A DNA stretch of 64,000 nt from Mesorhizobium sp. (GCA_027492275.1 JAPUFC010000030.1:1-64000), one strand, 5' to 3'; shown: positions 12,084 to 22,188, counted from the first letter of the stretch. A program made the numbers and translations. The notes: generated from the letters alone by a model not told the origin.

Positions 12084-13778
12084 CTAGCCCCTGTCCCGGA
12101 ACCGGTTGGTGATGGGATAGCGGCGGTCGCGGCCGAAGTTGCGGCGGGTGATCTTCACGCCGGGCGCGGCCTGCCGGCGCTTGTATTCCGCCAGATAGAG
12201 CAGGTGCTCCATGCGCTCGACGGTTCCGCGCTCGAAGCCGCGCGCCACGATCTCGTCCACGCCCATGTCGTTCTCGACCAGGCATTCCAGGATGGCGTCC
12301 AGCACCGGATAGGGCGGCAGCGAATCCTGGTCGGTCTGGTTCTCCCGCAGTTCGGCCGAGGGCGCCTTGTCGATGATGTTCTGCGGGATGACGAGGCCCG
12401 AGGGCCCGAGCGCGCCGGGCGGCACCGTGCCGTTGCGCCAGCGCGACAGCTCGTAGACCTGCATCTTGTAGAGGTCCTTGATCGGGTTGAAGCCGCCGTT
12501 CATGTCGCCGTAGAGCGTCGCGTAGCCGACCGACATCTCCGACTTGTTGCCGGTGGTCACCACCATCGAGCCGAACTTGTTGGAGATCGCCATCAGGATC
12601 GTGCCGCGCGCGCGGCTCTGCAGATTTTCCTCGGTGATGCCCTCTTTGGTCCCCTCGAAGAGCGGAGCCAGCGCGCGGGAAAAACCCTCGACCGGCTCGA
12701 AGATCGGCACGATGTCGTAGCGGCAGCCGAGCAGGCGGGCGCAGTCCTCGGCGTCCTTGAGCGAGTCCTTCGAGGTGTAGCGGTAGGGCATCATGACGGC
12801 GCGCAGCCGCTCCTCGCCCAGCGCGTCGACCGCCAGGGCGGCGCAGATGGCCGAATCGATGCCGCCCGACAGGCCGAGAACGACGTCCTTGAAGCCGTTC
12901 TTGATGACGTAGTCGCGCAGGCCGAGCATGCAGGCGCGGTAGTCGGCCTCGCCGTTCTCGGGGATGCGCGACTTCGGCCCGTCGACGCAGGCCCATCCGC
13001 CACTTCCTCCTTGCGCGCCTGCGGCGTCACGCTTCCACGTCGTGGTGGCCACGAAGGTCTCGAACTGGCTCATCTGGAAGGCCAGCGACCGGTCGGCATT
13101 GATGGCGAAGGACGCGCCGTCGAAGACGAGCTCGTCCTGCCCGCCGAGCTGGTTGGCCCACAGCAGCGGCAGGCCCGTTTCGATGACCTGCTTGAGCACC
13201 ACCTGCTGGCGGATGTCCTGCTTGCCGCGGTAATAGGGCGAGCCGTTCGGCACGAGCAGCATCTCGGCGCCGCTCTCGGCAAGCGTCTCGCAGACGCCGA
13301 GCTCGCCCCAGATGTCCTCGCAGATCGGGATGCCGATGCGCACGCCGCGGAAATTCACCGGTCCCGGCATGGACGGCCCGGCCTGGAAGACGCGCTTCTC
13401 GTCGAACTCGCCGTAGTTCGGCAGATCGAGCTTGAAGCGTTCGGCGATCACCTTGCCACCATCGGCGACGATCACCGAATTGTGGACGCCGCTGTCGCGC
13501 TTGAGCGGCGTGCCGAGGATCGCGCCGGGCCCGCCGTCGGCGGTGTCGGCGGCGAAATCCTGCGCCGCGCGCTCGCAGGCGGCCAGGAAGGACGGGCGCA
13601 TCACCAGGTCTTCCGGCGGGTAGCCGGCGATGAACAGTTCCGTGAACAGCACGAGGTCGGCGCCCTGGCGGGCGGCGTCCGCCCTCGCCTCCCGCGCCTT
13701 GGCGAGATTGCCCGTGATGTCGCCGACGACCGGGTTGAGCTGGGCGACGGCGATGCGAAGCGTGTCTGGAGCGTTCAT
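12084..13778 (-). CDS. nadE: Glutamine-dependent NAD+ synthetase
   Basis: A 564-residue two-domain enzyme for the last step of NAD synthesis (deamido-NAD to NAD). The N-terminal nitrilase-type glutaminase carries the Glu-Lys-Cys triad (Glu47 in FTELF, Lys116 in RFKLDL, Cys153 in PICEDIW). The C-terminal synthetase has the P-loop LGLSGGIDSA and NKSEMSVGYATLYGD. The start MNAPDTLRIAVAQ gives the usual family length. The open frame continues far upstream, but that part is antisense or out of phase with the next genes. Confidence 0.93.
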   Translation of the reverse strand: MNAPDTLRIAVAQLNPVVGDITGNLAKAREARADAARQGADLVLFTELFIAGYPPEDLVMRPSFLAACERAAQDFAADTADGGPGAILGTPLKRDSGVHNSVIVADGGKVIAERFKLDLPNYGEFDEKRVFQAGPSMPGPVNFRGVRIGIPICEDIWGELGVCETLAESGAEMLLVPNGSPYYRGKQDIRQQVVLKQVIETGLPLLWANQLGGQDELVFDGASFAINADRSLAFQMSQFETFVATTTWKRDAAGAQGGSGGWACVDGPKSRIPENGEADYRACMLGLRDYVIKNGFKDVVLGLSGGIDSAICAALAVDALGEERLRAVMMPYRYTSKDSLKDAEDCARLLGCRYDIVPIFEPVEGFSRALAPLFEGTKEGITEENLQSRARGTILMAISNKFGSMVVTTGNKSEMSVGYATLYGDMNGGFNPIKDLYKMQVYELSRWRNGTVPPGALGPSGLVIPQNIIDKAPSAELRENQTDQDSLPPYPVLDAILECLVENDMGVDEIVARGFERGTVERMEHLLYLAEYKRRQAAPGVKITRRNFGRDRRYPITNRFRDRG

Positions 13779-13846
13779 GATGGCGAGTTGGAACCCGTTG
13801 AGCCAGTCCTGACTTAGCCAGCGCGGCCCGAACCCGCAACCGTCTG

Positions 13847-14563
13847 CTATTCGCCCATGGAGGCGCGCAGCTCCCGGGGGATGGCGTTCTGGCCGATGGA
13901 CATGGACAGGATGCGCGACAGATGCGTGTAGGGCAGCCCGGTCTCGGCCGCCCATTCGTTGAGCTGCCACTGGATCGCGGCGAGGTCCTTCTTCGATGTC
14001 GGCTTCTCGGCGATGGGCAGGCCGGCGTCGCGCAGCGCCGCGACGACGTCGCCCGACAGGATGAAGGCGTCCCAGCCCAGCCAGCGCAGCAGATACTGGC
14101 CGGTGTTGCCGCCGAGCCGGCTGCCATGCCTGTCGAGATAGGCCATCAGGCCGATCTGGTCGTCCGCCGGCCATTGGGCGAGGAACCTGCCGAAGCCGCC
14201 ATGCTCGCCCGACACCCGCTCCACGAAGGCTGCGTTGTCGCGCACCGCCCTGATCTTCTGGCCGTTGCGCACGATGCGCGTATCCGAGGCGAGATCGCCC
14301 CAGAAATCGTCGGGCTGGAACAGCAGCCTTTTGGGCTCGAAGCCGAGGAAAGCCACCTCGAAGCCAGGCCATTTCTGCTCGATGACGCTCCACACGAAGC
14401 CGGCGGCGAAGATCCGCTCGGCCATGGCGGACAGCACGCGGTCGTCGCCGAGCGCGGCGAGCGCCGCGTTGCCCTTCACGCTCGGCAGCAGCGAGGCGAG
14501 GACGGCCTCGCCGCCCTTCCGCGCGGCGGCGCGTTGACGGATCGGCGCGAAAGCTGCGGCCAT
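13847..14563 (-). CDS. DNA-3-methyladenine glycosylase I family protein
   Basis: A 238-residue protein of the Tag/adenine-glycosylase fold. Recognisable parts are FVWSVIEQKWPGFEVAFLGF (about 60-80), IRAVRDNAAFV and the C-terminal half with QLNEWAAETGLPYTHLSRIL. Family members excise 3-methyladenine in base excision repair. The sequence is longer and more divergent than E. coli Tag (187 residues), so the exact lesion specificity is open. It lies upstream of nadE on the same strand with a 68-base gap. Confidence 0.75.
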   Translation of the reverse strand: MAAAFAPIRQRAAARKGGEAVLASLLPSVKGNAALAALGDDRVLSAMAERIFAAGFVWSVIEQKWPGFEVAFLGFEPKRLLFQPDDFWGDLASDTRIVRNGQKIRAVRDNAAFVERVSGEHGGFGRFLAQWPADDQIGLMAYLDRHGSRLGGNTGQYLLRWLGWDAFILSGDVVAALRDAGLPIAEKPTSKKDLAAIQWQLNEWAAETGLPYTHLSRILSMSIGQNAIPRELRASMGE

Positions 14564-14645
14564 ACGGAGCCTCTTCTCGGGAAGTCGCCGAACAACTACC
14601 ACTGTGCGGCGCCCCGCGCCACCCGACGCCGAAGGAGCCCTCCGG

Positions 14646-15203
14646 ATGAAAACCATTCCCGAACTGGCGAAACGCTGGCTTGGCCGCCAGCCCGACGCCA
14701 TCAGCGAGCAGGAAAGCCGCATCCTGGCCAGCGCCATCGAGGGCCGGGCGATCGCGCGCGACATCGCGCGGGAGGCCGAGCGGCGATCGTCGCTGGGCGA
14801 CAGGCTGGCGGATTCCATCGCGCGGGTCGGCGGTTCGTGGAGCTTCATCCTCGCCTTCCTGGCGTTCCTGCTGGTGTGGACGCTCGGCAACGTCTGGCTG
14901 GCGGGGCGCGGCGCCTTCGATCCCTACCCGTTCATTTTCCTCAACCTGGTGCTGTCGATGCTGGCGGCGCTCCAGGCGCCGGTCATCATGATGTCGCAGA
15001 ACAGGTCGGCCGAGCACGACCGCATCGACGCCGCGCACGACTACGAGGTTAATCTCAAGGCCGAGATCGAGATCATGGCGCTGCACGAGAAGCTTGACGA
15101 GATGCGGCACAAGGAGGTCATGGCGCTGATCGCCAAGGTGGATCGCCTCGCCGAGGCGCTGGTCGCGCTGGAATCGCGCATCGCCCGGCGCGAGCCCGAC
15201 TAG
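14646..15203 (+). CDS. DUF1003 domain-containing membrane protein
   Basis: A 185-residue protein with a helical N-terminal part (about 1-60). Two transmembrane segments follow (about 65-83, SFILAFLAFLLVWTLG, and about 95-115, FIFLNLVLSMLAALQAPVIMM). The cytoplasmic tail is helical (NRSAEHDRIDAAHDYEVNLKAE). This matches the DUF1003 family; the function is unknown. The start ATG has AAGGAG 8 bases upstream. Confidence 0.85.
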   Translation: MKTIPELAKRWLGRQPDAISEQESRILASAIEGRAIARDIAREAERRSSLGDRLADSIARVGGSWSFILAFLAFLLVWTLGNVWLAGRGAFDPYPFIFLNLVLSMLAALQAPVIMMSQNRSAEHDRIDAAHDYEVNLKAEIEIMALHEKLDEMRHKEVMALIAKVDRLAEALVALESRIARREPD

Positions 15204-15219
15204 CCGCGCGCGAGCTTTT

Positions 15220-15579
15220 CTAGAAAGCCGTGCCGGCCAGCGTCTCGTAGACCGCCGTGCCCCAAACGCCGAGCACCAGGATGCAGGAGATCAGCACCGC
15301 CAGCGAGCCGCAATCCTTGGCGAGCTGGATGTCGATGTTGAATTCGCGCGACACCGCGTCGCAGGCCGCCTCGATGCCCGTGTTCAGGACTTCGACCATC
15401 AGGAGCAGGAGGATCGATCCGACGAGCAGCGCATAGCCGCGCCAGCTCGACGACAGGAAGACGGCGGCCGGGATCGAGGCGGCCAGGAGCATCAGTTCCT
15501 GCTGGAAGGCGCGCTCCGTGGCCAGGAGCCTGCGAAAAGCCCGCACGGAGTTGAACCAGGCCTTGATCAGGCGTTCCAT
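15220..15579 (-). CDS. dgkA: Diacylglycerol kinase
   Basis: A 119-residue prokaryotic diacylglycerol kinase, the normal size for this trimeric three-helix membrane enzyme. It phosphorylates diacylglycerol to phosphatidic acid in the inner membrane. The family signature is clear: the E(V/I)LNTGIEAACD segment (here MVEVLNTGIEAACDAVS), preceded by ERAFQQEL and followed by AKDCGSLAVLI. It is convergent with the DUF1003 gene, ending 17 bases away. Confidence 0.95.
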   Translation of the reverse strand: MERLIKAWFNSVRAFRRLLATERAFQQELMLLAASIPAAVFLSSSWRGYALLVGSILLLLMVEVLNTGIEAACDAVSREFNIDIQLAKDCGSLAVLISCILVLGVWGTAVYETLAGTAF

Positions 15580-15847
15580 GCGCCGCCCCCTGTTGACAGG
15601 CCTGCGCTCATATCCGCCCCCTGCCGAAAGGTCCAGTTCCGGACCGGCGCCGCGGCGACAACCGTTACGGCCGCCGAAGTTGCAGAAAGTTTGTGGTATT
15701 TAAGAAAGATTTAGCCGGGTTCGGTTAGAAAGAAGGAAGGAGACCGCAAAAAGGGGGCGCGGTCCTCCGGGGGTGGATGTGCATCTGCGCTCCCTGGATA
15801 GACCTGGGGTGCCGGTTTGTCTGGCGCCCGAAGCGGGCGGGGCACGC

Positions 15848-16921
15848 ATGGGCATACAGGTTGCGACGGCACCGGTCGAAAAGGCCACCGACCTTGCGTC
15901 GGCCGTGGTGGGCACCATGCGCCAGCTTGGCGTGCCGGGCCTGCCCCGGAACTACGAGATCTTCTACGAGGCCCTGTCCGGCTCCAACCAGGAACTGTCG
16001 CTGGCGGTCGTGTCGCTGCCCAAGCGGCCGAGCCAGGACGACCTCGATCGGATCGGCCAGAAATTCTTTCCGCAGAACCACGGCAACGGCATCGTCGAGA
16101 CGGCGCGCGAGACCATCGCCCGCGAGCTGGAGGACATCGCCGTCGTTCTGCGCAACGGCACCACGCATCTCGAGAAATACGGCCAGATCCTCGACCAGAC
16201 GGCCAGCGGGCTCGGCAAGCGCGAGTTCATCACGCGCGAACTGCTGGAGAAGATCACCAGCGTCATGGCCTCCGCGACCAACTCGACCATCGACCAGAGC
16301 CGCAGCGTGACGGCGGCGCTGAACGACAAGAGCGCCGAGCTGGAAAGCGTCAAGTCGAAGCTGGAGGAATACAAGCGGCTGGCGAACACGGACCCGCTGA
16401 CGCAGCTTTGGAACCGCCGCGCCTTCGACCGCGAGCTCGGGCGCATCTACGGCAGCAACCGGGAAATCCTGTTCAACGCCCTCGTCCTGATCGACATCGA
16501 CCGCTTCAAGGAGATCAACGACCGCTTCGGCCATCCCGTCGGCGACCGGATCATCCAGATCATCTCCGACGTCTTCCGCTCCTGCGTGCGCCGCGACATG
16601 TTCGTGGCGCGCACGGGCGGCGAGGAATTCGCCATGATCGTGGAGGGCGTCGGCGAGGACGTGACCTTCGAGATCGCCGAGCGCATCCGCCAGAACGTCG
16701 AGCAGACGGCCTTCGGCGGCCAGGGCGCCGTGCGCTACGGCCCCGTCACAATCTCCATGGGCATCTGCATGGCCTCCGACGCGCAGAGCCCCGCCGACCT
16801 CTACGCCAAGGCCGACCGCGCGCTCTATCGCTCGAAGGTCAACGGTCGCAACCGCTCGACGCTCTTCTCCTCATTGCAGGAACGGTCGGGCAAGAGCTGG
16901 CTGCTCTACCGCAAGGATTGA
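15848..16921 (+). CDS. GGDEF-domain diguanylate cyclase
   Basis: A 357-residue protein without membrane segments. About residues 1-170 are an undefined helical region, then a coiled-coil-like linker (about 165-190). The GGDEF domain follows, with DPLTQLWNRRAF, LIDIDRFKEIND and the active-site loop as GGEEF. The GGEEF form is normally catalytically active and makes cyclic di-GMP from two GTP. The inhibitory I-site RxxD expected just upstream reads RRDM, so product inhibition may be absent. The start at 15848 gives a sensible N-terminus; the 25 upstream codons look non-coding. Confidence 0.87.
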   Translation: MGIQVATAPVEKATDLASAVVGTMRQLGVPGLPRNYEIFYEALSGSNQELSLAVVSLPKRPSQDDLDRIGQKFFPQNHGNGIVETARETIARELEDIAVVLRNGTTHLEKYGQILDQTASGLGKREFITRELLEKITSVMASATNSTIDQSRSVTAALNDKSAELESVKSKLEEYKRLANTDPLTQLWNRRAFDRELGRIYGSNREILFNALVLIDIDRFKEINDRFGHPVGDRIIQIISDVFRSCVRRDMFVARTGGEEFAMIVEGVGEDVTFEIAERIRQNVEQTAFGGQGAVRYGPVTISMGICMASDAQSPADLYAKADRALYRSKVNGRNRSTLFSSLQERSGKSWLLYRKD

Positions 16922-16945
16922 CCGGAACGCCTTGTGGGACGAACG

Positions 16946-16972
16946 AAAAGGGCGGCCCGGAGCCGCCCTTTT
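16946..16972. terminator. Bidirectional rho-independent terminator
   Basis: AAAAGGGCGGC and GCCGCCCTTTT form an 11-base-pair stem around CCGGA between the convergent GGDEF gene and aroG. It has T-runs in both directions, so it can serve both genes. Confidence 0.85.
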
Positions 16973-16994
16973 CGTCTGTGCCGACGGCAACGTG

Positions 16995-18368
16995 TCAGGC
17001 GTTGGCGACCTTCCTGACGGGCGTGCCGGCGCTCTTCTTCAAGAGCTCGGACACCAGGAAGGCCAGTTCGATAGCCTGGTCGGCGTTGAGCCGCGGGTCG
17101 CAATGCGTGTGATAGCGGTCCTGCAACTCCTCGGCCGTGATGGCGCGCGCGCCGCCCGTGCACTCGGTGACGTTCTTGCCCGTCATCTCGACATGGATGC
17201 CGCCCGGATGCGTGCCTTCGGCGCGATGCACCTCGAAGAAGGTCTGCACCTCCTTGAGGATGCGGTCGAAGGGCCGCGTCTTGTAGCCGGCGGCGGTGAT
17301 GGTGTTGCCGTGCATGGGATCGCAGGACCACACGACTTTGCGGCCTTCCTTCTGCACCGCGCGGACCAGCTTCGGCAGGCTGTCGGCGACCTTGTCGGCG
17401 CCGAAGCGCGCGATCAGGGTCAGCCGGCCGGCCTCGTTCTCCGGGTTGAGGGCGTCGATCAGACGGATCAGGTCGTCCGGCGCCAGCGAGGGGCCGCATT
17501 TCAGGCCGAGCGGGTTCTTGATACCTCGGCAGTACTCGATATGCGCGTGGTCGGCCTGGCGCGTGCGGTCGCCGATCCAGATCATGTGACCGGACGTGGC
17601 GTACCAGTCGCCCGAGGTCGAATCGACGCGCGTCAGCGCCTCCTCGTAGCCGAGCAGCAGCGCCTCGTGGCTGGTGTAGAAGTCGGTCTCGCGCAGGGCG
17701 TAGTTGGTTTCCGAGGTGATGCCGACCGCCGCCATGAAATCCATGGTCTCGGTGATGCGGTTGGCGAGCGACTCGTACTTCTCGCCCTGCGGGCTGTCGG
17801 ATACGAAGCCTAGCATCCAGCGATGCACGTTCTCCAGGCTGGCGTAGCCGCCCTGGGCGAAGGCGCGCAGGAGGTTCAGCGTCGCCGCCGACTGGCGGTA
17901 CGCCATCTCCTGGCGGGCCGGGTCGGGGATGCGCGACTTCGCGTCGAAATCGATGCCGTTGATGATGTCGCCCCGGTAGGACGGCAGCGTGACGTCGCCC
18001 TTCGTCTCGTTGTCCGAGGAGCGCGGCTTGGCGAACTGGCCGGCGACGCGGCCGACCTTCACCACCGGCTGCGCGCCGGCGAAGGTCAGCACCACCGACA
18101 TCTGCAGGAAGACGCGGAAGAAGTCGCGGATGTTGTCCGCGCCGTGCTCGGCGAAGCTCTCGGCGCAATCGCCGCCCTGGAGAAGAAACGCCTTGCCCTC
18201 GGCGACCTGGGCGAGCTGCTTCTTCAGCTTGCGCGCCTCACCTGCAAAAACGAGCGGCGGAAAGGTCGCCAGACGGGCCTCGACCTCGGCGAGCGCCGCG
18301 GCGTCCGGATAGGAGGGAACCTGAAGGATGGGTTTGCTTCTCCAGGAATTCGGCGACCATTTCTTCAT
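16995..18368 (-). CDS. aroG: Class II 3-deoxy-7-phosphoheptulonate (DAHP) synthase
   Basis: A 457-residue enzyme for the first step of the shikimate pathway (phosphoenolpyruvate plus erythrose 4-phosphate). It is the plant/mycobacterial class II type, shown by the start [19 protein letters not shown], the [12 protein letters not shown] motif with its metal-binding Cys, and the [12 protein letters not shown] segment. The length matches this class in rhizobia (about 455-465). The gene is preceded by glutathione reductase on the same strand, with 131 bases between, and ends at a strong terminator. Confidence 0.95.
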   Translation of the reverse strand: MKKWSPNSWRSKPILQVPSYPDAAALAEVEARLATFPPLVFAGEARKLKKQLAQVAEGKAFLLQGGDCAESFAEHGADNIRDFFRVFLQMSVVLTFAGAQPVVKVGRVAGQFAKPRSSDNETKGDVTLPSYRGDIINGIDFDAKSRIPDPARQEMAYRQSAATLNLLRAFAQGGYASLENVHRWMLGFVSDSPQGEKYESLANRITETMDFMAAVGITSETNYALRETDFYTSHEALLLGYEEALTRVDSTSGDWYATSGHMIWIGDRTRQADHAHIEYCRGIKNPLGLKCGPSLAPDDLIRLIDALNPENEAGRLTLIARFGADKVADSLPKLVRAVQKEGRKVVWSCDPMHGNTITAAGYKTRPFDRILKEVQTFFEVHRAEGTHPGGIHVEMTGKNVTECTGGARAITAEELQDRYHTHCDPRLNADQAIELAFLVSELLKKSAGTPVRKVANA

Positions 18369-18499
18369 CGACTTGACCCAATGCTCATGCCGCCCGCGAG
18401 CAGCGGAACGGCGCTAGATGCCGGCAAAGCCGGCGAAAGCGGCTCTATACCGCAACAGAATGCGGCATTCCACCTGATTCGAGCCTGCCTGGGGCGGCC

Positions 18500-19885
18500 T
18501 CACATCGCCCGTTCGCCGTTCACAAGCCTGTGGCTCGGCTTGTACATGGTGACGAGTTCCTCCGCCGCCGAGGGGTGCAGCGCCATGGTGGCGTCGAAAT
18601 CCGACTTGGTCAGGCCGGCCTTCAGCGCGATGCCCAGAAGCTGCGCCATCTCGCCGGCGTCCGGCCCCAGCACGTGCGCGCCGAGCACCCGGCCGCTGTC
18701 GGCGTCGACCACCAGCTTGGTCAGCATGCGCTCCTGCCGGCCCGACAGCGTGTGCCGCATCGGCCGGAACACGGCGCGGTAGACGTCGACGGTCGCATAC
18801 TTCTTCCCGGCATCGTCCTCCGACAGGCCGACCGTGCCGATCTCCGGCTGCGAGAACACGGCGGTCGGGATGCAGGCGTGGTCGGGCTTCGTCGGATTGG
18901 CCTTGAAGGCCGTTTCCACGAAGCACATAGCCTCATGGATGGCGACCGGCGTGAGCTGCACCCGGTCGGTCACGTCGCCCACCGCCCAGATGTTCTCCAC
19001 GCTGGTGCGGGAGAACGCGTCCACGACGATCTCGCCGGTCTTGCCGAGCTCGACGCCGGCCTTTTCCAGGCCAAGACCTTCTGTGTTGGGGATGCGGCCG
19101 ATCGCCAGCATGACCTGGTCGGCGACCAGCACCTCGCCGCTGTTCAGCGTGGCGTGCAGCCGGCCGTCGCGCTTGTCGATCGCCTCGAAGATGGTGTGGC
19201 ACAGGATGCGGATGCCCTTGGCCTCCATCGCCTCGTGCAGCATGCGCCGCAGGTCCGTGTCGAAGCGCGACAGGATCTCCTTGCCACGGTAGACCAGCGT
19301 GACCTCGACGCCCAGCCCGTGGAAGATGTTGGCGAACTCGACGGCGATGTAGCCGCCGCCAGCGATGACGATGGATTTCGGCAGTTCTTTCAGGTCGAAC
19401 GCCTCGTCGGAGAAGATGCAGTGCTCGTTGCCGGGAAGCGCGGCATGCGGGTTCGGCCGGCCGCCGGTCGCGATCAGGATCTGGTCGGCGGTGACGGTGC
19501 GGTTCTCGCCGACCAGCCGGACCGTGTGCGCGTCGACCAGCTCGGCGCGCGTGGCGAACAGCTCGCCCCCTGCCCCCGAAATGCCGCGCTGGTAGAGCGT
19601 CTCCAGCCGGGCGATCTCGCGGTCCTTGTTGGCGACCAGCGTCGGCCAGTCGAAGCTGGTCTCGCCGACGCTCCAGCCATAGCCGGCCGCATCCTCGAAA
19701 TGCTCGTGGAACTGCGAGGCGTAGACGTAGAGCTTCTTCGGCACGCAGCCGCGGATGACGCAGGTGCCGCCGAAGCGGAACTCCTCCGCGATGCCGACGC
19801 GCTTGCCGAGCGCGGCGGCCACGCGCGCCGCCCGGACGCCGCCGGACCCGCCGCCGATGACGAAGAGATCGTAGTCGTAGTTCAT
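18500..19885 (-). CDS. gor: Glutathione-disulfide reductase
   Basis: A 461-residue flavoprotein disulfide reductase that reduces oxidised glutathione with NADPH. Visible motifs are the FAD-binding IGGGSGGVRAARVAA (about 10-25), the redox-active disulfide in GGTCVIRGCVPKK (about 38-50), the NADPH fold IAGGGYIAVEFANIF (about 172), IWAVGDVTD, and the C-terminal His-Glu pair in LHPSAAEELVTMY. Length and motifs fit Gor rather than lipoamide or mercuric reductase. Confidence 0.94.
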   Translation of the reverse strand: MNYDYDLFVIGGGSGGVRAARVAAALGKRVGIAEEFRFGGTCVIRGCVPKKLYVYASQFHEHFEDAAGYGWSVGETSFDWPTLVANKDREIARLETLYQRGISGAGGELFATRAELVDAHTVRLVGENRTVTADQILIATGGRPNPHAALPGNEHCIFSDEAFDLKELPKSIVIAGGGYIAVEFANIFHGLGVEVTLVYRGKEILSRFDTDLRRMLHEAMEAKGIRILCHTIFEAIDKRDGRLHATLNSGEVLVADQVMLAIGRIPNTEGLGLEKAGVELGKTGEIVVDAFSRTSVENIWAVGDVTDRVQLTPVAIHEAMCFVETAFKANPTKPDHACIPTAVFSQPEIGTVGLSEDDAGKKYATVDVYRAVFRPMRHTLSGRQERMLTKLVVDADSGRVLGAHVLGPDAGEMAQLLGIALKAGLTKSDFDATMALHPSAAEELVTMYKPSHRLVNGERAM

Positions 19886-19935
19886 GGCGTTTCCCGTCCC
19901 TGCCCCGTTTGCCCCTGACGTATGCAGGGAACGGC

Positions 19936-19966
19936 AAAAAGAAAAGCCCGGCGCGAGACCGGGCTT
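19936..19966 (-). terminator. Rho-independent terminator after the rpiA-DUF2059 pair
   Basis: Read on the minus strand, AAGCCCGG and CCGGGCTT form an 8-base-pair stem, followed by TTTTCTTTTT. It lies just beyond the stop codon of the DUF2059 gene and isolates that operon from gor. Confidence 0.88.
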
Positions 19967-19988
19967 GGCCTGTCCGCCGGGCGAACGG

Positions 19989-20582
19989 TCAGGGCTTGGC
20001 CGCCGGCGGGGTCGCGGCCGGCGCGGGCGCCTTCTCGGCCGCCTTGGCGCCCATGACCTGGTTGAGATGCGCGCCGACCTCCTTGGCGAGGTCGCGGGCG
20101 ACGCCGTTCTGCCAGATGTTGACCGCCTTCACGAGCTCGCGCGACACGACCGGCCCTTCCGACAGCAGCTTCTTGCCGGCCTCGCTGTTGTAGAAGCCGG
20201 CGATGCCGTTCAGCTCCGCCTCGGAGAAGCTGCGGGCGTAGATCAGTGCCGCCTCGCGCTCGAGGTCGGTGCGGCGCCCGGCGAGCGCGATGGCCTTCTC
20301 GTCCACGGTCGAGGTGATCAGCGCCTCGATGTCGGGGTTCTGGCGGATCAGGTCGGCCTTCAGCGCCTGCGCCGCCTGCGGCAGGATCGAATCATACGAG
20401 TCCGTCGCCCGGATGGCGGCGATCGCCGCCCGCGCCGCTTTCAGGTGGGAATCGGAAACCTCCTGCGTGGAGGTCTGGGCGGCCGGCGCTGCCTGCTGCG
20501 CGAAGACGGGCCCCGCCAGACCGGCCGCCGCCACGGCGGTCAGGGCCAGGGTTGCGCTGCGAAGGCCTTGCATCATGGTCAT
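19989..20582 (-). CDS. DUF2059 domain-containing exported protein
   Basis: A 197-residue protein with a signal peptide ending near GPVFAQQ. The DUF2059 core follows (about 65-165), with YARSFSEAELNGIAGFYNSEAGKKLL, and then an Ala/Pro-rich tail. The function is unknown; the family occurs in the periplasm of many proteobacteria. The ATG at 20582 has AGGAG 10 bases upstream. It follows rpiA with a 19-base gap, so the two are probably co-transcribed and end at the terminator downstream. Confidence 0.85.
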   Translation of the reverse strand: MTMMQGLRSATLALTAVAAAGLAGPVFAQQAAPAAQTSTQEVSDSHLKAARAAIAAIRATDSYDSILPQAAQALKADLIRQNPDIEALITSTVDEKAIALAGRRTDLEREAALIYARSFSEAELNGIAGFYNSEAGKKLLSEGPVVSRELVKAVNIWQNGVARDLAKEVGAHLNQVMGAKAAEKAPAPAATPPAAKP

Positions 20583-20601
20583 GGTCGGCAAACTCCTAGG
20601 A

Positions 20602-21300
20602 TCATTCGGTTCGGCTCACAGTCCTCACGCCGCCGGCGCCGGAGATGACGGCGAGGTCTGCCAAGCCCAGAAACAGCCCGTGCTCGACCACCCCCGGAAT
20701 GGCATGCAGAGCACCCGACAGCGCTCTTGGATCGGGAATGCGGCCAAAAGATGCGTCAAGGATCAGGTGGCCGCCGTCTGTAACAAAAGGCTCGTTCCCC
20801 GTCATCCTCAATGTGAGCGGGCCGTCCAGGCCGAGCGTCACGGCGGCGGCGGCGATCGCCCGCTCGGTCGCCCTGAGGCCGAAGCGGTTGACCTCGATGG
20901 GCAGCGGGAAGCGCCCAAGCGTCCCGACCAGCTTCGAGTCGTCGGCGATGACGATCATCCGCGCCGAGGCGGCCGCGACGATCTTCTCGCGCAGCAGCGC
21001 TCCGCCGCCGCCCTTGACCAGGGTGAGCGCGGCGTCGATCTCGTCCGCGCCGTCCACCGTGAGGTCGAGCTCGGGCATCTCGTCCAGCGTGGCCAGCGGA
21101 ACGCCGAGCTCGCGGCACAGCGCCGCCGTGCGCTCGGAGGTCGGCACGCCGACGATCTCCAGGCCCTGCGAGACGCGCTCCGCCAGCAGCCGCACGAACT
21201 CCTCGGCCGTCGAGCCGGTGCCGATGCCGAGCCGCATGCCCTCATCCACATGCGCGAGCGCGGTGCGAGCGGCTTCGACCTTCAGCGTCCTGGCATCCAT
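20602..21300 (-). CDS. rpiA: Ribose-5-phosphate isomerase A
   Basis: A 232-residue isomerase interconverting ribose 5-phosphate and ribulose 5-phosphate in the pentose phosphate pathway. Family motifs are all present: [12 protein letters not shown] (phosphate binding), DGADEID with the catalytic Asp, [12 protein letters not shown] with the catalytic Lys, and a [10 protein letters not shown] segment. The start [11 protein letters not shown] gives the standard length; the 40 upstream codons are Pro/Arg-rich and unlikely to be translated. Confidence 0.95.
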   Translation of the reverse strand: MDARTLKVEAARTALAHVDEGMRLGIGTGSTAEEFVRLLAERVSQGLEIVGVPTSERTAALCRELGVPLATLDEMPELDLTVDGADEIDAALTLVKGGGGALLREKIVAAASARMIVIADDSKLVGTLGRFPLPIEVNRFGLRATERAIAAAAVTLGLDGPLTLRMTGNEPFVTDGGHLILDASFGRIPDPRALSGALHAIPGVVEHGLFLGLADLAVISGAGGVRTVSRTE

Positions 21301-21440
21301 CGGCGGCGGCGTCCTGTCCAAATCGTCGCGGCGCTTTACCATCTTTGCCCGACCGGTCAAAGGCGGGCTCGCTTGCGTGCCGGCGGGCATCCCGCTATCG
21401 GCAGGAGCCGCCCCGATCACCTCCCAAGGAAGAGCCTTGC

Positions 21441-22133
21441 ATGAGCCAGCCCATCATCGTCTTCGACCTCGACGGAACGCTCGTGGACACGGCGCCCGAC
21501 CTGCTCGACAGCCTCAACCACGCGCTGGTCGACGGCGGCCTGACGCCCGCCGACGCCGCCGCGCTGCGCGGCTTCGTCGGCCTCGGCGGGCGGGTCATGA
21601 TCGAAAAGGCCTTTGCCGCGCAGCGCAGACCGCTGGACTCGGCCGAGCACGAACGCCTGCTGTCGCTGTTCCTCGAACACTACGGCGCGGGCCTTCCCGG
21701 CAAGTCGAAGCCCTATCCCGGCGTGCCGGCCGCACTGGACCGGTTTGCCGCCGCCGGCTGGCGCATGGCGGTCTGCACCAACAAGTTCGAGGGGCTGGCG
21801 AAGACACTGCTCTCCGGCCTCGATCTTACCGAACGCTTCGAGGCGATCACCGGACAGGACACCTTTTCGTTCCGCAAGCCCGACCCGCGCCACCTCACCG
21901 AAACCATCCGCATGGCCGGCGGCGACGCCGGCCGGGCGATCATGGTCGGCGATTCGCGCACCGACATCGACACGGCGAAAGCGGCGGGCATCCCCGTGGT
22001 GGCCGTCGATTTCGGCTACACCGACCGGCATGTGCGCGAATTCGAGCCTTCGGCGGTGATCTCGCATTTCGACGAGCTGACCATGGAGCTGGCCAGACGG
22101 CTGCTGTCGGGATCGGCCGGACGGCGTCCTTGA
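21441..22133 (+). CDS. gph: Phosphoglycolate phosphatase
   Basis: A 230-residue HAD-family hydrolase. Motif I is [14 protein letters not shown] (residues 8-21), the Lys sits in the FRKPDPRHL region, and motif IV is [16 protein letters not shown]. It removes phosphate from 2-phosphoglycolate formed by DNA repair or oxygenation. The cap domain is of the Gph type. The ATG has AAGGAAG upstream. It is divergent from rpiA and followed by tRNA-Val. A related sugar phosphatase role cannot be excluded. Confidence 0.87.
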   Translation: MSQPIIVFDLDGTLVDTAPDLLDSLNHALVDGGLTPADAAALRGFVGLGGRVMIEKAFAAQRRPLDSAEHERLLSLFLEHYGAGLPGKSKPYPGVPAALDRFAAAGWRMAVCTNKFEGLAKTLLSGLDLTERFEAITGQDTFSFRKPDPRHLTETIRMAGGDAGRAIMVGDSRTDIDTAKAAGIPVVAVDFGYTDRHVREFEPSAVISHFDELTMELARRLLSGSAGRRP

Positions 22134-22188
22134 CTTCCGGCGACGGCCTATCCTATATCGCCCGCACGCTTGGCCGGTGGCCATCAGC

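Noticed and set aside
13779-15110. Possible N-terminal extension of NAD synthetase
   Set aside because: The frame stays open by chance across the glycosylase gene; the enzyme already has its complete N-terminal glutaminase domain from 13778.
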